NCBI GenBank assembly: GCA_031763025.1
Contig: JASSKH010000028.1
Location: 6,831,324-6,895,323, forward strand
Length of the DNA: 64,000 bases
DNA from: Macrocystis pyrifera
Taxonomy: Eukaryota; Sar; Phaeophyceae; Laminariales; Laminariaceae
Direction: 5' to 3'
A program made the translations under genes and the position numbers. Numbering within the stretch: the first letter of the stretch is position 1; every line of letters starts with the position of its first letter. Positions 35,901 through 47,600 of this stretch are shown one piece after another. Under the pieces are notes generated by a model. The model saw nothing but the letters and a program-made list of their open reading frames with translations. It was not told where the DNA came from and made no database searches.

Positions 35901-38119
35901 TGGAGCGAGTGGGCGGCCTCCGTCTTGGACTTAAGAAGGAATATTTCCTTCATGCGAGAGTAATCATCAGTAAACTTGCTGACGTACTTGAATCCTCCCC
36001 TTGCTGCTGGCGTAATGGGTCCCAAAAGGTCCGTGTAAACCAGTTCCATTGGTCCGTTAGTTTTGTGGTTGTCCTTTTTCGGGTGCACCTTTTGCGTGCT
36101 CTTGCACACTTCGCAAAATATCGCAGCCTGACACAGTGCCGGTGTAGTCGACACCATTGCCGTCCACCTTCCGAAGAAGCTCCATATTACGGGGGTTCAT
36201 GTGCCCCAGTCGTCTGTGCCAGAGATCGGCGCTTAGCAGTGCCGTCAGACCCATCGAGGGTGTTGGTCGCGTCTTGGGTTTTCCGTAGGTTACGTCGTCC
36301 AGGGCACTCAGCGACACTTCGAAAGAGCACATACCCGCGTCTTTCTGGTGTTGATTCAAAGGGAGAGAAGTCGTGGTGTCGAACTGGAGGCGGGGGTTTC
36401 CCGTCTCGAGGATGGTGCTTACCCCTGATTTCATTGTCCTTGCGGAGGAGAAGAGGTGGCGTCCCATTCCGGGAACGATCAGCACGAAGATGCGAACTGG
36501 GATCGGCCGACCTGAATGGTTGATGATGTGCCCGCGGATGGTGCCTGTTGCCGTCGCGAACACCTTCTTGTTACCGGCGGTTTTAATGGGCTTCGGCTGG
36601 TCCAGCTTCTCGTACTCTGTCATCCGTTGCCGCAGCCCTGGGATCAGCTCGTCGTCCACGAAGTGATCCGATGCGCCGCTATCCACTAACATGATGAACC
36701 TGTCCGAGTTGGACGCTGAGATTTCGCCGCCATCTCCCGTCGTTAGTCCTGAGAAGGCGAATCCTTGATCAAAATCATCGTCGAAATTTAAAGATGGTCT
36801 CTCCTCGTCGTGTGCTGGAGAGGCTCTTGTACCTGATGCAGCAGAAGCGAGGTGAGCCCCCGATTGTTCCGATCGAGTGGCACCCTGTTCATAGCATTCC
36901 GCATCGCTGTGCGAAGTGGTTTTGTGGACGGAACACCACTTCTGTCCAGCGGCTCCTTTGGTTCTTTTGGATTTGTTGGCTTCATCCCGCTTCTTCCGGC
37001 AGGTGCGAGCGTGGTGCCCTTCCTTTCCACAGTAGTTGCAGATGGATGTTTCCGCCGACATGGCGACACCTCGGCCAGCGATTTTTCCCTTCGCTCCGCT
37101 GTTGCGAGAAAGATCGTCAAGGTATAAGTGTCGCATCGTACTTTGCATCTGTTCGATGTCGAAGGTAGGATCACGATACATCATCAGCTTGATGTCCTTG
37201 TAGTCAGATGTGAAGCCTTGGACGCAGATATCCTTGAATCTCCGGTCGGTGATGGGCTCTCCCATCCTGGCTAGCTCGGTGCGGGCGAGGTATTTTTCCA
37301 TGAAAAAATCGTCGGGGTCCTGGTTGTGCGTCATGGCGGTGTTGACCAGCTTGTCCATGGCTGCGCGAACGACCTCATCTGTAACCTTGTTGTACTTCTG
37401 TACAAGCTCCTCCAGAGCTTGTTGTCCGTTGCCGCTCATCCCGTCTGGGTGCTCATGCTTCAGTACGAGATTAGCTGCTGGTTTCTCTGTTAGCAAGAAC
37501 AGAATGGCGTATAAGTCCTCGTTCGCTCTGTCAAAGGACGCTGTGCTTTGCTGGAGAGTGTCCTGAGCTTGTTGCGTCCCATCTAGTGTCGTGGCCGCCG
37601 ATTCTTCGGTTGGTCGGGCCCGTCCTTTGATCAAGTTTGCAATATCTCGTCGTGTAACGCTGAGGACCACAGCAAGTTTCTTATGCCAATCTCGAAAGAG
37701 GCTGGGGTTCCGTCCGTCAAACTTCCTTAGCCCCTTGATAGCATTGGTGAGGTTGTTGCTGCTGGTGTCGTCCATGCTGCAGTAACAAACTTCTACTCGT
37801 ATAAATAGCCTACTGCTGTAGGCGTAGAATCGTCGGTGTAGATGATGATCTCAGACACGATCAAAAAGCTACCCGGTAAAAAACTTCAACCCTGTCGCTC
37901 GGAATCTTCCGAGGCTTACTATCCACGGTGTGGACTACGCCAGGCAGGGCCCCTAATCACACAGCAGTACTGGGATTGTCTGTGGGGTTGCTTTTGTAAC
38001 AGCGTACAGCAGGTTGGTACGTAGTTTTCAACAAACGAGATACTCGTCGTCAAAAAGCTCCTCAGGCAACAGCAGACGTTCTTATGATCTTGAAATCTCT
38101 GCCCCGCTGAAGCCAGGAG

Positions 38120-38260
38120 GAACTGAAGCTCTTGGGATAACGTGGTCGTAGCCGCGCTGAAGTACCCCGTGGCTGATGGTTGCGTTTGCGAACTGAAGCT
38201 CTTGGGATAACGTGGTCGTAGCCGCGCTGAAGTACCCCGTGGCTGATGGTTGCGTTTGCA
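38120..38260 (-). repeat. 70-bp tandem duplication in the copia leader
   Basis: GAACTGAAGCTCTTGGGATA through GGTTGCGTTTGC occurs twice back to back (about 38121-38190 and 38191-38260), apparently identical. It lies between the 5' LTR and the Gag region. Confidence 0.85.
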
Positions 38261-38280
38261 CGCGTTTCGAGGCTCGAACC

Positions 38281-38835
38281 TATTGAGGATTGGTGTGAAG
38301 TAGCGTGTATCAGCTCGAAGCTGGTGTACGCTTAGTCTCGCTTGCCGATGACCGGTCAAGACACAGAACTGATCGAGGTGCAAACGCTTGAGTTGCTGTT
38401 AGGCAGACTCGCGTGAAATCTTCGAATAGAAGAAAGATGATGATGTTGGCGACTCCAGGCCAAGGTTGATTAGTTATTAAGCTCAGCAGACAAGCTGATG
38501 ATGATGAGCAAAAGTAGAGTGAACAAGTGGGCGTGCAAACGCTCCTCTTGGCTGTTTCCGATCTTGATGATCTTTAACAGACACATAACAGATACATATA
38601 CCTCCTACGACGACGTTCGTCAGGTGATGACACACCCGAATCCGATTACGGCCTATGACAACGTTCGTCAGGTGATGACACACCCGTACCCGACTACGGT
38701 CTATGACAACGTTCGTCAGGTGGTGACACACCCAAAATCGATCTATTATGGATCCCTTGTACCGTATACTACCAGATATTCCGTGGTATCCAGTGACGAC
38801 AAAATGATAGCTACTGTCAAGTAACATCTCCAATA
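38281..38835 (-). repeat. Copia LTR (5' LTR by element orientation)
   Basis: Second copy of the 555-bp LTR, with the same three 48-bp units starting at 38609, 38657 and 38705. Transcription of the element would start here and run leftward. The leader lies at 37776-38280. Confidence 0.9.
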
Positions 38836-39475
38836 ACCCAAACACGGTATATACACGCCTCGGTAAAAACATGCTGTCCCCGCTCCGAATCGCGGCTGAA
38901 CATGAGCCCGAGGAAGTTCAAGCACGATACACGCCTCGGCAAAAACAAGACTTTCTTGCTCCGACCCGCGGCCTTAACATGAAGCCGAGGAAACTCGAGC
39001 ACGATGTATGCACGCCTCGGCACTGAACACGTCCCTGCTGCGAACCGCGGCCTTAACATGAGACCGAGGAAACTCAAGCACGATACAAGCCTCGGCAAAA
39101 ATAGGCACTCCCTGCTCCGACTCACGACCTTAACATGAGACCGAACAAACCCAAGCACGATACACACCTAGGCTACAAGTAAAGACTTCCCTGCTCGGAC
39201 CCACGGCCTTAACATGAAGCCGGGGAAACTCAAGGACGATACATGCACGCCTCAGCAAAACCAAACCTTCCCTGCTCCGACCCACGGCCTTAACATGATA
39301 CCGAGAAAACTCAAGCACGATATATGCACGCCTCGGCACTGCACAACGTCTCTGTGAGCCGCGGCCTTAACATGAGATCGAGGAAACCCAAGCAAGATAC
39401 ACGCCTCGGCAAAAACAAACCTTCCCTGCTCCGACCCCCGGCCTTAACATGAGACCGGGGAAATTTAAGCACGAG
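38836..39475. repeat. 78-bp tandem array T78, right piece
   Basis: Eight units of about 75-80 bp: ATACACGCCTCGGCAAAAAC, CCCTGCTCCGACC, GCGGCCTTAACATGA and CCGAGGAAACTCAAGCACG. CTTAACATGA recurs near 38892, 38971, 39048, 39128, 39206, 39286, 39363 and 39440. The copia element split this array after GGAAACCCA. Confidence 0.9.
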
Positions 39476-40237
39476 GTGGGAACTCTCACGCGGCTATTGA
39501 CCCGACTGCAACTCCGGCTGCGGGGCATCTAAACCCCTCTCAGAAAAGAATAAAGAAGGACGCTCTCCCCCACCCACCGCCCAACCACCCGCTAATCAAC
39601 CAGTTACTACCCAACCACCCACCCAAACCACCACCTCACATAGCATGTGTCCCTTCAGCTCGGTTTTCTGCGGTAAACAAAATGCAAGCGCGGATATTAC
39701 CCACTCGCGAGGTTTTGTGGTGCAGTATCCGATACACACTGCTATCAACCTATCGAATAGAGACGGGAACACTATATTAGGCCGTCCCGAGACCTCGCCC
39801 AAGGTTCCTGAAAGCACAATGGCGGATACAATAGCATGAAAGTTCTATAAAACACTGTCTTGGCCCCCCGTCCACCATTTTCCCATCACCCCCCCTCGTC
39901 GACCACAGACGGTGGCAAACTCTGTCAGTACACCGCGACCAGTCTTGCGTAGTCACCAAGGCGCAGGACACCAAAGCGTGTCTAAGCGCTGACAGTTTTA
40001 CATGGTACGCTACGCTTTGCCGGAAACATTTCGGGTTGTACCATTTCCGCTGCTGCCACTGTTACTGCTGCCATTCTACGAACTACTGTAGAGAAAAACG
40101 ACCTAGCACCACGCGCTACATAGACATGGCGAAGGTGAACAACGATGAGTTGGATTGTTCTATCGTATATCCCATCGAGTTCCGCCCGGTTGTCGTGCAC
40201 CGCATTGCGCTGGCTGCGAGCACTCCACCGTTCGGCG

Positions 40238-40272
<35 letters not shown>

Positions 40273-41990
40273 ACTCGGCGGCGGGGGGGTGGTGGCAAGC
40301 GGGTTACATGTACTACCGTTGGGGGGGGTGAAGGCAGGCTTTACTGCGATCAAGCGTGCGTGAAAATCGGTGTGGGTGCGCCATCAGTCACGGAAGGTTC
40401 CCCATTCACCGGCGCGTTAACCTACCATCAGTACCGCAAACACCCCATGTCCGCCATCACTCGCTGTCTACGCCACCCCTCACACCCGTCACTCTACCGT
40501 CGCCCCGTACGCCGCTACCGCCTCACCACAATCGCCGTTCGCAGTCTACAGTGCGTCATGCAAAAAACGTATGTGCGCTTCAAATACCCCCCCCCCCCCC
40601 CTCCCACCCCGCCCGTTCGAGGTCACCAAAGCAAAAAATCATTAATTCAACGCTGTCATCCATATGGAAGAAAGTCCGCCTCACATGCGGTTCATAGCAA
40701 GCAGGGTGTAGCTTATCCTTGACCTGTCGGGCGATTTTACTGACTTTTACACAAGAGGTTTATCCTTTACGCCACAAACCCGGGTACTCGCGAAAGCCCA
40801 TGGGTACCCGGATTCTCGGGTATCACCCGGGGATGGCAACTGTTAGTCCGTGATCACACGTTTCCTTGGCAGTAATTTTCGCACAACATATCCATGAAAA
40901 ACACTTCAAAACCAATTTTTCTCTCTCACATACCTCGCATCTCGCGGGCGCAGGAGCATTCGGCTGACAGACGGATACTAGGGTCCCCGCCCAAAACAGC
41001 CGAAACTACCCGCAGAGGAACCGGGGTTTCTCACCAAACCATTGGCGAGTACTAGTTGACCGCGAATATACTCGGCGGGGTACACCTCCAGTCTGCCTCA
41101 ATACCCCACCCCCCCTCCCCTCTAAGGGTCTCAACAAGGGAAAAAAAACGCGGCAAACGTGAAACTTTATCCCTGTGCGCTTCAAGTACCTCCTACCCCC
41201 CCTTCCGTCGTCGTCGACACGGGGAAAAAGGCGGTAAAAACTCCACCCACCCATCCAGCGCCGCATCTTCGGAGCCATTTCGCGACGGTGAACCACGTAC
41301 TGCTGCTGTGAATGTCGCGTCCGGTCCAGCGTTGGATGCGGCGTGGGACAGCAATCCGCGGTGCTGGAGAGGCAGGACACAGGGCACAGACGCGTTGGTA
41401 AGTTCCAAGTCGCTGGAATGAATAGCAAGCACGACGCGTTCGTTCGCACGGTATAACATGTATTTCGCAGGTCGGCCATGCAGTCTGTTTCGTTGTCGAT
41501 TTGGGGCGCTTCTCAGGGAGATGCTCCCGCCCCCCTCCCCCGTCTGGCGGGCCGTGGGGTTTTCACAAATATCTAGAAGCGTTTGGAGTATTTTTGGGGG
41601 TTTGTTGTTATTTTTGTTAAGGTGTCACGCGTCTCAAAACGACGTCCACGCGCTACGAGCGACAACAAAGGACAGGGAAGGGGTGTTACAACAACTCTAT
41701 GGAATCGTGGTTCAGACGTTTGCGCAGCCGTGCAAGAGGCCCCGTGTGGGGATCATTGCCCTCGCCTTCAGCCTTCCCAAACGACTGACAGGTTCGGATG
41801 CTACGGCATCGGTTATCGTTTGGTGACATGAGGAATGCATATGGCGCGCTCTATACGAGCGACTACGATGGAAAGCGTTACGTACAACAGCAGTAGTCGG
41901 CACACTACGCTGAAGTTCGAGCCAACACAAGAAAGTATTGTAGTGGCATGTTAAACGCGTTCCGGGCGCATCGCACCGCGATCGCATACC
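39476..41990 (+). repeat. Non-coding dispersed repeat R4, copy 1
   Basis: Shares ordered blocks with 46130-47600: TCTGTCAGTACACCGCGA, CGTCCGGYCCAGCGTT, GATGCGGCGTGGG, TTCGCACGGTAT, TTTGGGGCGCTTCT-type and GACGTTTGCGCAGCCGTGC. It begins with CCACCCACC-rich sequence. A segment at about 40600-41150 has no partner in copy 2, so it is inserted here or lost there. It carries the G33 run and C15 run. No protein is recognisable; the long plus ORF 40036-40722 just translates the G-run. Confidence 0.7.
40239..40271 (+). repeat. G33 homopolymer
   Basis: Thirty-three consecutive G. A C15 run lies nearby at 40587-40601. Confidence 0.9.
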
Positions 41991-42200
41991 TCAGCGCGTA
42001 TCACCGTCGGAGGGGTATGGAAAATCGTACACGACGTTCCCACGGGACAACCAATGGTAGCAGAACCCCTAATCAACTAGGGTGCAAGTTTGGGGACAAT
42101 AAGGAATAGAATGCACCGACAGAACGGATACGCATCAAACGAGCGACGACATTGAGATAAGAGAAGGGTCAACAAGTATGGGTGTGATCTCATGCCGTAG
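41991..42200. other. Unassigned sequence
   Basis: No feature recognised between repeat R4 and the 67-bp direct repeat. Confidence 0.25.
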
Positions 42201-42657
42201 CAGAAGGAGGCCTCACTGATCCCAAACCACGTACGAATTAACGTACGACGCGATGTTACAACAGTAATCTGGAACAGAAAAGAGGGGACGCCAGCAGGGT
42301 GGGTCCCTTTTCGGGAAATCCTCATTGTTGTATGGGGAGACAGTGATTGAGTATCACTCCGTGAGCGATATCGCAGCTCTACAACAGCACGACAAAGTAG
42401 AAAGAGGCTAAGAAAAAACAGACCATCCCGCCCGCCCATCGTTGGTAGCGAGGTGTACCGTCGACGACGACACCAGTTTTGTTTGTGTTTTGTTTACCGG
42501 GGTACCTACTCTGTGCGACGAGGTGCCGCGTTGATTGCCAGACAACCAACGCGGGAATAGTAACCCTGGGTGATAGTCTCCGGCTGGTCGCAGCAGGAGG
42601 CCTCATTTGTCCCAAACTATATACGAATTAACGTACGACGCGATGTTACAACAGTAA
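42201..42657. repeat. Pair of 67-bp direct repeats 390 bp apart
   Basis: 42201-42267 and 42591-42657 share GGAGGCCTCA, CCCAAAC and ACGAATTAACGTACGACGCG through GTTACAACAGTAA with few differences. The sequence between is not recognised. They could be terminal repeats of a small element or a local duplication. Confidence 0.7.
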
Positions 42658-43390
42658 ACAAATGGTTAGTCGAGTAATTTCATGTCTAAATCCGGTTTGT
42701 GTTATGATAAAGGGAAATAAAAACTGGTTGGTTCAATTGTTTAGCGTCTAAATCTGTTTTTTTTTTGCAACTAACATTTTTTTTTTCCCACACCGAAACG
42801 CAAAAAAAAAAACCAGATTTAGACGTGAAACAATCGAACTAAGCAGTTTTTTTTTCCCGTACGATTACACAAACCAGATTTAGACATGAAATTACTCATC
42901 TAACTATTTTTTTTCTCATGCTAAAAACGCAAAAAAACAGATTTAGACGCTAAACAATTGAACTAACCTTTTTAGCGTTTTTGGTATGGTAAGATAATGG
43001 TTAGTTGAGTAATTTCATGTCTAAATCCGGTTTGTGTTATGATAAGGGGGGAAAAAAACTGGTTAGTTCAATTGTTTAGCGTCTAAATCTGTTTTTTTTT
43101 GCGTTTTTAGTACGAGAAAAAAAATGGCTAGATGAGTAATTTCATGTCTAAATCTGGTTTGTGTAAACATATGGGGAAAAAAAAAACTGCTTAGTTCGAT
43201 TGTTTCATGTCTAAATCTGGTTTTTTTGCGTTTCGGTGTGGGGAAAAAAATGTCAGTTGAGTAGTTTCATATCTAATCTGGTTCGTGTTTTGGTATGGGA
43301 AAGCAACTGTGAATCGTGTATATTGTGTTGTGTTTGCTTTACCGGCGGGTCTGGTTTTTGAGCTGTTTGTTGTTTGCATAGTGTCTACGT
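42658..43390. repeat. AT-rich tandem repeat R2, copy 2, arranged as a long inverted repeat
   Basis: Units of about 60 bp (CATGTCTAAATCTGGTTTGTGT, GGTTAGTTCAATTGTTTAGCG) appear in one orientation at 42658-42770, inverted at 42771-42970, and in the first orientation again at 42985-43330. The arms 42771-42970 and 43065-43260 pair over about 195 bp with few mismatches, separated by about 95 bp. A transcript would form a long hairpin. No gene is seen. Confidence 0.8.
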
Positions 43391-43655
43391 CTGGTCTGGT
43401 CTATGTGGCATTTGTGCCCGAAGGAGCAGTCTGTACATTGCATGTCTAGTGTGTGGTGGCTTGTTTTACAGCATCGTCGCCACTCGACGCCAACCCATCC
43501 AGATTTAGAGGAGAGGGGAGGGGGGGGGCGGGGCACTCATGCCATGCATGGCCGTAGTCGTATGACCATAGACCCTCGCATCCCTACAGTGCTGGCACGC
43601 AGCACATCGTATTTTCACGACCAGGCAGACCTTGCTTTCTTGCACCAAACCCGAA
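43391..43655 (-). repeat. Dispersed repeat R3, copy 2
   Basis: Inverted relative of 26286-26850. 43543-43588 is identical to 26749-26794 over 46 bases, and flanking words (GGTTGGCGTCGAGTGGC; CTTGGTGCAAGMA) also match. G-runs at 43511-43530 take the place of C-runs in copy 1. Confidence 0.7.
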
Positions 43656-43656
43656 G

Positions 43657-43968
43657 CTAGCTCCTTGAGGTGTTCGGCGAGTTGAATGAAGATTGAGCAT
43701 CCGACCAGGAACCGATTATGAGGCGGACTTTGTTGCACATGGGTGCAGCGAATGTCTTGATTTGTTTTCCAGCGTGGTCACGTCCGGAGACAACAAAGGG
43801 TATACTACGTAACTGCCTCGTGAGTGCCTTGGCATACACCGTACACACTACGTGATACTTTCCTTCCAATCGTGCGGAGTTAAGATTCTCCACCCGGCAC
43901 AAATTATCTGACAAGACTGCCAGCCATGGTGACCGCCAAAAATAACAAAGAGGTACCCTATATGTCTA
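43657..43968 (-). CDS. Hypothetical coding-like fragment next to R3
   Basis: About 100 open codons with protein-like composition (DNLCRVENLNSARLEGKYHV, AKALTRQLRSIPFVVSGRDH, MCNKVRLIIGSWSDA). No ATG start is convincing and no family is recognised. It abuts repeat R3, so it may be part of that unknown element. No other copy is seen in this window. Confidence 0.25.
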
Positions 43969-44346
43969 ACTCACGCAGTGATTGGCGTGATAGCGCGCGG
44001 GGGGGGTATCACAGACCCGCTGCTCTCCTGCACACCGCTGCACGCCTGTCTGTATCAAAACCACGTAACACATCCCCACCTACTAAGCCCAGCCGCACGG
44101 AAGTGACCCACAAATACTCCAGTCCCCCCCACTACGCCTATACACTCTCGGATATCATCGATCCGGTGCCGCATGGAAAACGCCAAACACACGTGGGAAG
44201 GAATCGCATTGATCCGACGCAGCAAGTGGAGGAGCGTTGCAAGGGGCTCAAAGCCTGCTAAAAATTCAGGACAGAGAGACCGGGGTAGGTCAGGGGGGAG
44301 AGGAAACTTACTCCGTGATCCCGGGATAGAGTCCCAAAAAGTGCTG
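43969..44346. other. Unassigned sequence
   Basis: Plus-strand open frame 43926-44261 has no motif I can name. It leads directly into the ACT microsatellite. Confidence 0.25.
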
Positions 44347-44408
<62 letters not shown>

Positions 44409-44409
44409 T

Positions 44410-44470
<61 letters not shown>
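44347..44470. repeat. (ACT)n microsatellite, about 41 units
   Basis: Near-perfect ACT/TAC run of about 124 bp with a single ATT interruption near 44408, followed by a short TATATATA tract. Confidence 0.95.
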
Positions 44471-46129
44471 GTATATATATGTGTACGAAGTACATGTACT
44501 TCGAAGTATATATAATCATCGTGTGGTGGGGAAATAGACTTTAATTAGTCACGCGCGCGTTGTGGTTTTAATTGAGACTCTCGCGAGAGGCGTGGCACCG
44601 GCACCACTTCGATGCCCAGCAGCCAACCGTGGAGCCCGGTACTCGAGACGAGATGCACTGGAGGCAGTACCCCAAGCTGACCCGGGTCTTGCAGTCAGGC
44701 CACGCGGGCAGAAGAAGGGGGGAGGGTGGTCACAGGCGACGCGGATCTACGCAGCCGGGGGTTGGTCGGATCAGAACAGCTTCGGTATGGGGCTAAAATC
44801 GATGACATTTCCCTGCTGGGCGACTTGGAGCAAAATAAGTGCAGCAGTAGCAGTTGCCAGGCCCACATGCGCGCATCTGAACGCTCACGTGCTTGACATG
44901 ATCATCACCCACAACCTCGGAGAGCACCGGCCGAACCGGGGTCAATGATGACACAAACGTCGCCCCTGAGGGCGATACAGCTGGGGACAGTGGGAGACGG
45001 CGGTGGACCGGAGCGATTCGCGCGTATACTACCGTGTGTATGCCGGACAAACAGTGGGGTAAACCTGACCGCGAAGATGAAAATATGGATACCAGATTGT
45101 TTTGTTAATGGTGTACCAAGCCTCTGCACTCCTCGTCCACTCCACCGTGTAAGAACTGTTTAGGCTCTTGGATAAAAAGAAAGGGAACGATGGGAGCGGG
45201 CAACACACAGCCAGCAGAGCAATGGCGACCTCTCGGAAAATATGACGCTAACAGAAAAAAAAACAAGATCAAGAAGTCCCGAACCGTCCCGAACACGCTT
45301 CCCGGAGCTTTGAGCTCCTTCGGTTTGTGCAGGCCCGGCACTATCTCTTGCGCGTGTTGGACACCATCGTAGAGCCTCGAACTGCCGGTCGCTATCAGTG
45401 CCTCATGAACCCGAACTCCCTATTGTTATTACCGCGAAATACCAGGCACGCGGCCTTCACGCCACCGAAACACTCGCCTGATTGTCGTCGACGGTTGCTA
45501 GCTCCACTACCAGATCCACGCGCAGCCGTTCCACCTCCGCGTGGGTTGTCCTTCACCGCGTTGCATGCGCTCTCGAAGGAGGGCCTATATGGAAGCATCG
45601 AGAAGGTGTGCGCGCGCAGAAGTCAAGGACGGAGCGCAGTCTAGTCAGACAGTTCGGCGTTGTGGCAGCTACAAAAATCACACATATATTCCCAAGGGGT
45701 GGTGCAACACGAGTTAACTGCCATGCGTACAAAAAGCTGGACAAAGTGTAACGTAGCAACGTACAAACACGAACTCAAGGTGCGGACACCGTCTAATCGC
45801 CCCCTGCAACGCAAAACTCTACATCACTTTCAAACTTCAAATCAAACCACAATAGCACAAAACAAACCACAGCCGGTTGGGTCCACAAGACTCAAAGTCA
45901 GCGGCACTCACCCCCAGCTCAAGATGCACGCGCGGCGACCTCTCCTTCTCCTTGCTCAGCTGCTTCCGTACCCCCGCCGCCTCCCGCGCTTGCTAGCGCC
46001 TTTCCTCCTCTGAAGATCCCAGCTCGGCCACCGTCGACCTGACTTCTTCGCGTGCTCCTTGGGCGGCAGCGCTCGCTCCTCTCCACGACGCCGCTTTCGA
46101 GCTCAAAGATTTGTTTACTCCGACGGCTA
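44471..46129. other. Unassigned, with faint coding-like fragments
   Basis: Plus-strand frames at 44572-44796 (FDAQQPTVEPGTRDEMHW), 44562-44948 and 45482-45751 look mildly protein-like, but share no known motif and break often. They are probably an old element or a chance set. No repeat partner exists in the window. Confidence 0.25.
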
Positions 46130-47600
46130 CATCGAGATCCCGCCCAACCACTCCACTCCGTTCCCCACTTCACCCACCCACTCCACCCACTCACTCCACC
46201 TACCCACTCCACCCACCCACTCCATCATTCCGCACAGCATGCGTCTCTTTAACTTACTTTTCAGCCTAAAAATAGCATGCCGATGTAGTTCCCGATTGAC
46301 CCTCAAACCTCATCGGCTTGCGAGTTTGGTAGTGCCAGATACGCGTTGCAACCCACTGGTCGCATAGCAAAGAACACTAGAGTCCTCGACGGAACCTCGC
46401 CTGAGGAATCTAAGAGCTCAACGGTGGATACCATAGCATGGCCGGTCTATAAACACCGCCTTGGTCCCCCATCCAGTATTCTCCCATCACTCCCACTCGT
46501 CGGCCACCGACGGTGGAAAACCTCTGTCAGTACACCGCGAGCAGTCTTGCGGAGTTAGCAAGGCGCAGGACGGTACCGCAAACACTACGATGTCCACCAC
46601 CGGTCGCCGTCTACGCCGCCACTGCCCCTTCCACCACTCTACTGCCGTCGACAGAGTACGCAACGTCAAAACTGTCTGATTGCCTTAAATGTCCCCCACC
46701 CCCCTCTCTGAGATTCTCAGCACGGGGAGGAAAAGGCGTTCAATGTGTCAATTGGCTGAGTGGAGTTTATCACCTACCCTCCCCCTCTGACGTTCTCAGC
46801 ACGAGGGTAGAACACGTGGTATGTAGGTGGTATCATGTGCCGCATCGTCAGGCCCTCGTTGCGACAGCGTAACCTTCATTGCTGTCCAGGCCGCGTCCGG
46901 CCCAGCGTTTGATGCGGCGTGGGGCAGCGGTCGCAGTGCTGGAGAAGTAGAACAAAGGGCACGGAAGCGTTGGGAAGTTTCAAGCAGGAGAAGACAGCAA
47001 GCGCGACGCATTGGTTCGCACGGTATGATATGTCGGCCGCGCAGTTCGTCTCGCTTTTGTTCTTGGGGCGCTTCTTAAGGGTATTTCCCTACTGCTGGCT
47101 TGGCGTGGGATGCACCAAAATATAAACACAAACGCACGGAGAACTATATTTTAGATTTGCTATTGTTGTTTGGTTGGGATGTCAAGCCTCAAAACCACGT
47201 TCAAGTGATCGCGTTCGTTGGTATGGCATGTCGACGTGTGGTTTAGTTTGCTATCGTTGGGTTTGTGCTATTATAGGAGGTTCCCTCCGTTCAACGGGGC
47301 GTGATATCAAACGACGAAGCATGTCACACGGACGGCTATTGGCATAAAATCTAAGACGTTTGCGCAGCCGTGCCAGGGGTCCGGTGTCGAGCTTGTTGCC
47401 CCTCCCCCCCCGGCTTCAACCTGCCAGACCATCTAAGACGCTTGGCTGATACGGCATCGACCGGGGAGAATGCATGCGCCTCTGTGTGCGACCGACTACG
47501 AGAAGCGTTGCGTCGGTAGTCGATAGTCAATACCCTAAACGTAGTCCAAACCGGCGCAAGGAATATACGGTCAGTAGTGTAGTGTCATACAGTATTGATT
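46130..47600 (+). repeat. Non-coding dispersed repeat R4, copy 2
   Basis: Ordered matches to 39476-41990 (see that entry), in the same orientation. Its start (46150-46230) is a CCACCCACT minisatellite. The copies differ by many substitutions and several length changes, so they are old. Confidence 0.7.

Larger units (their letters stand above)
32405..38835 (-). mobile_element. Ty1/copia LTR retrotransposon (fossil with young ends)
   Basis: LTRs of 555 bp at 32405-32959 and 38281-38835 appear identical. They start TATTG and end CAATA, and are flanked by the 5-bp duplication ACCCA (32400-32404 and 38836-38840). Recognised parts, reading right to left: Gag with a CCHC knuckle (CNYCGKEGHHARTC, about 37.0 kb), protease (VDSGASDHF, about 36.7 kb), the GAG-pre-integrase motif (LWHRRLGHMNPRN, about 36.2 kb), and the integrase core (YTDLLGP, CDKGGEYTSREF, TPQQNGVSERDGRT; 35.6-36.1 kb). 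The coding part looks broken, with a small number of breaks. Identical LTRs indicate a recent insertion, so the copy was probably moved with help from an intact relative. Minus-strand orientation explains the many meaningless plus-strand ORFs here. Confidence 0.92.

Noticed and set aside
34128-37566. Several plus-strand ORFs
   Set aside because: They are antisense to the copia Gag and integrase regions.
38262-38281. tRNA T-arm-like GGTTCGAGCC next to the copia LTR
   Set aside because: It has the same sense as a tRNA and not its complement, so it is not a clear primer site.
40036-40722. 228-codon ORF with poly-glycine
   Set aside because: The frame is held open by the G33 run and lies in a non-coding repeat whose second copy does not keep it.
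44173-44544. Poly-tyrosine protein
   Set aside because: It only translates the ACT microsatellite.
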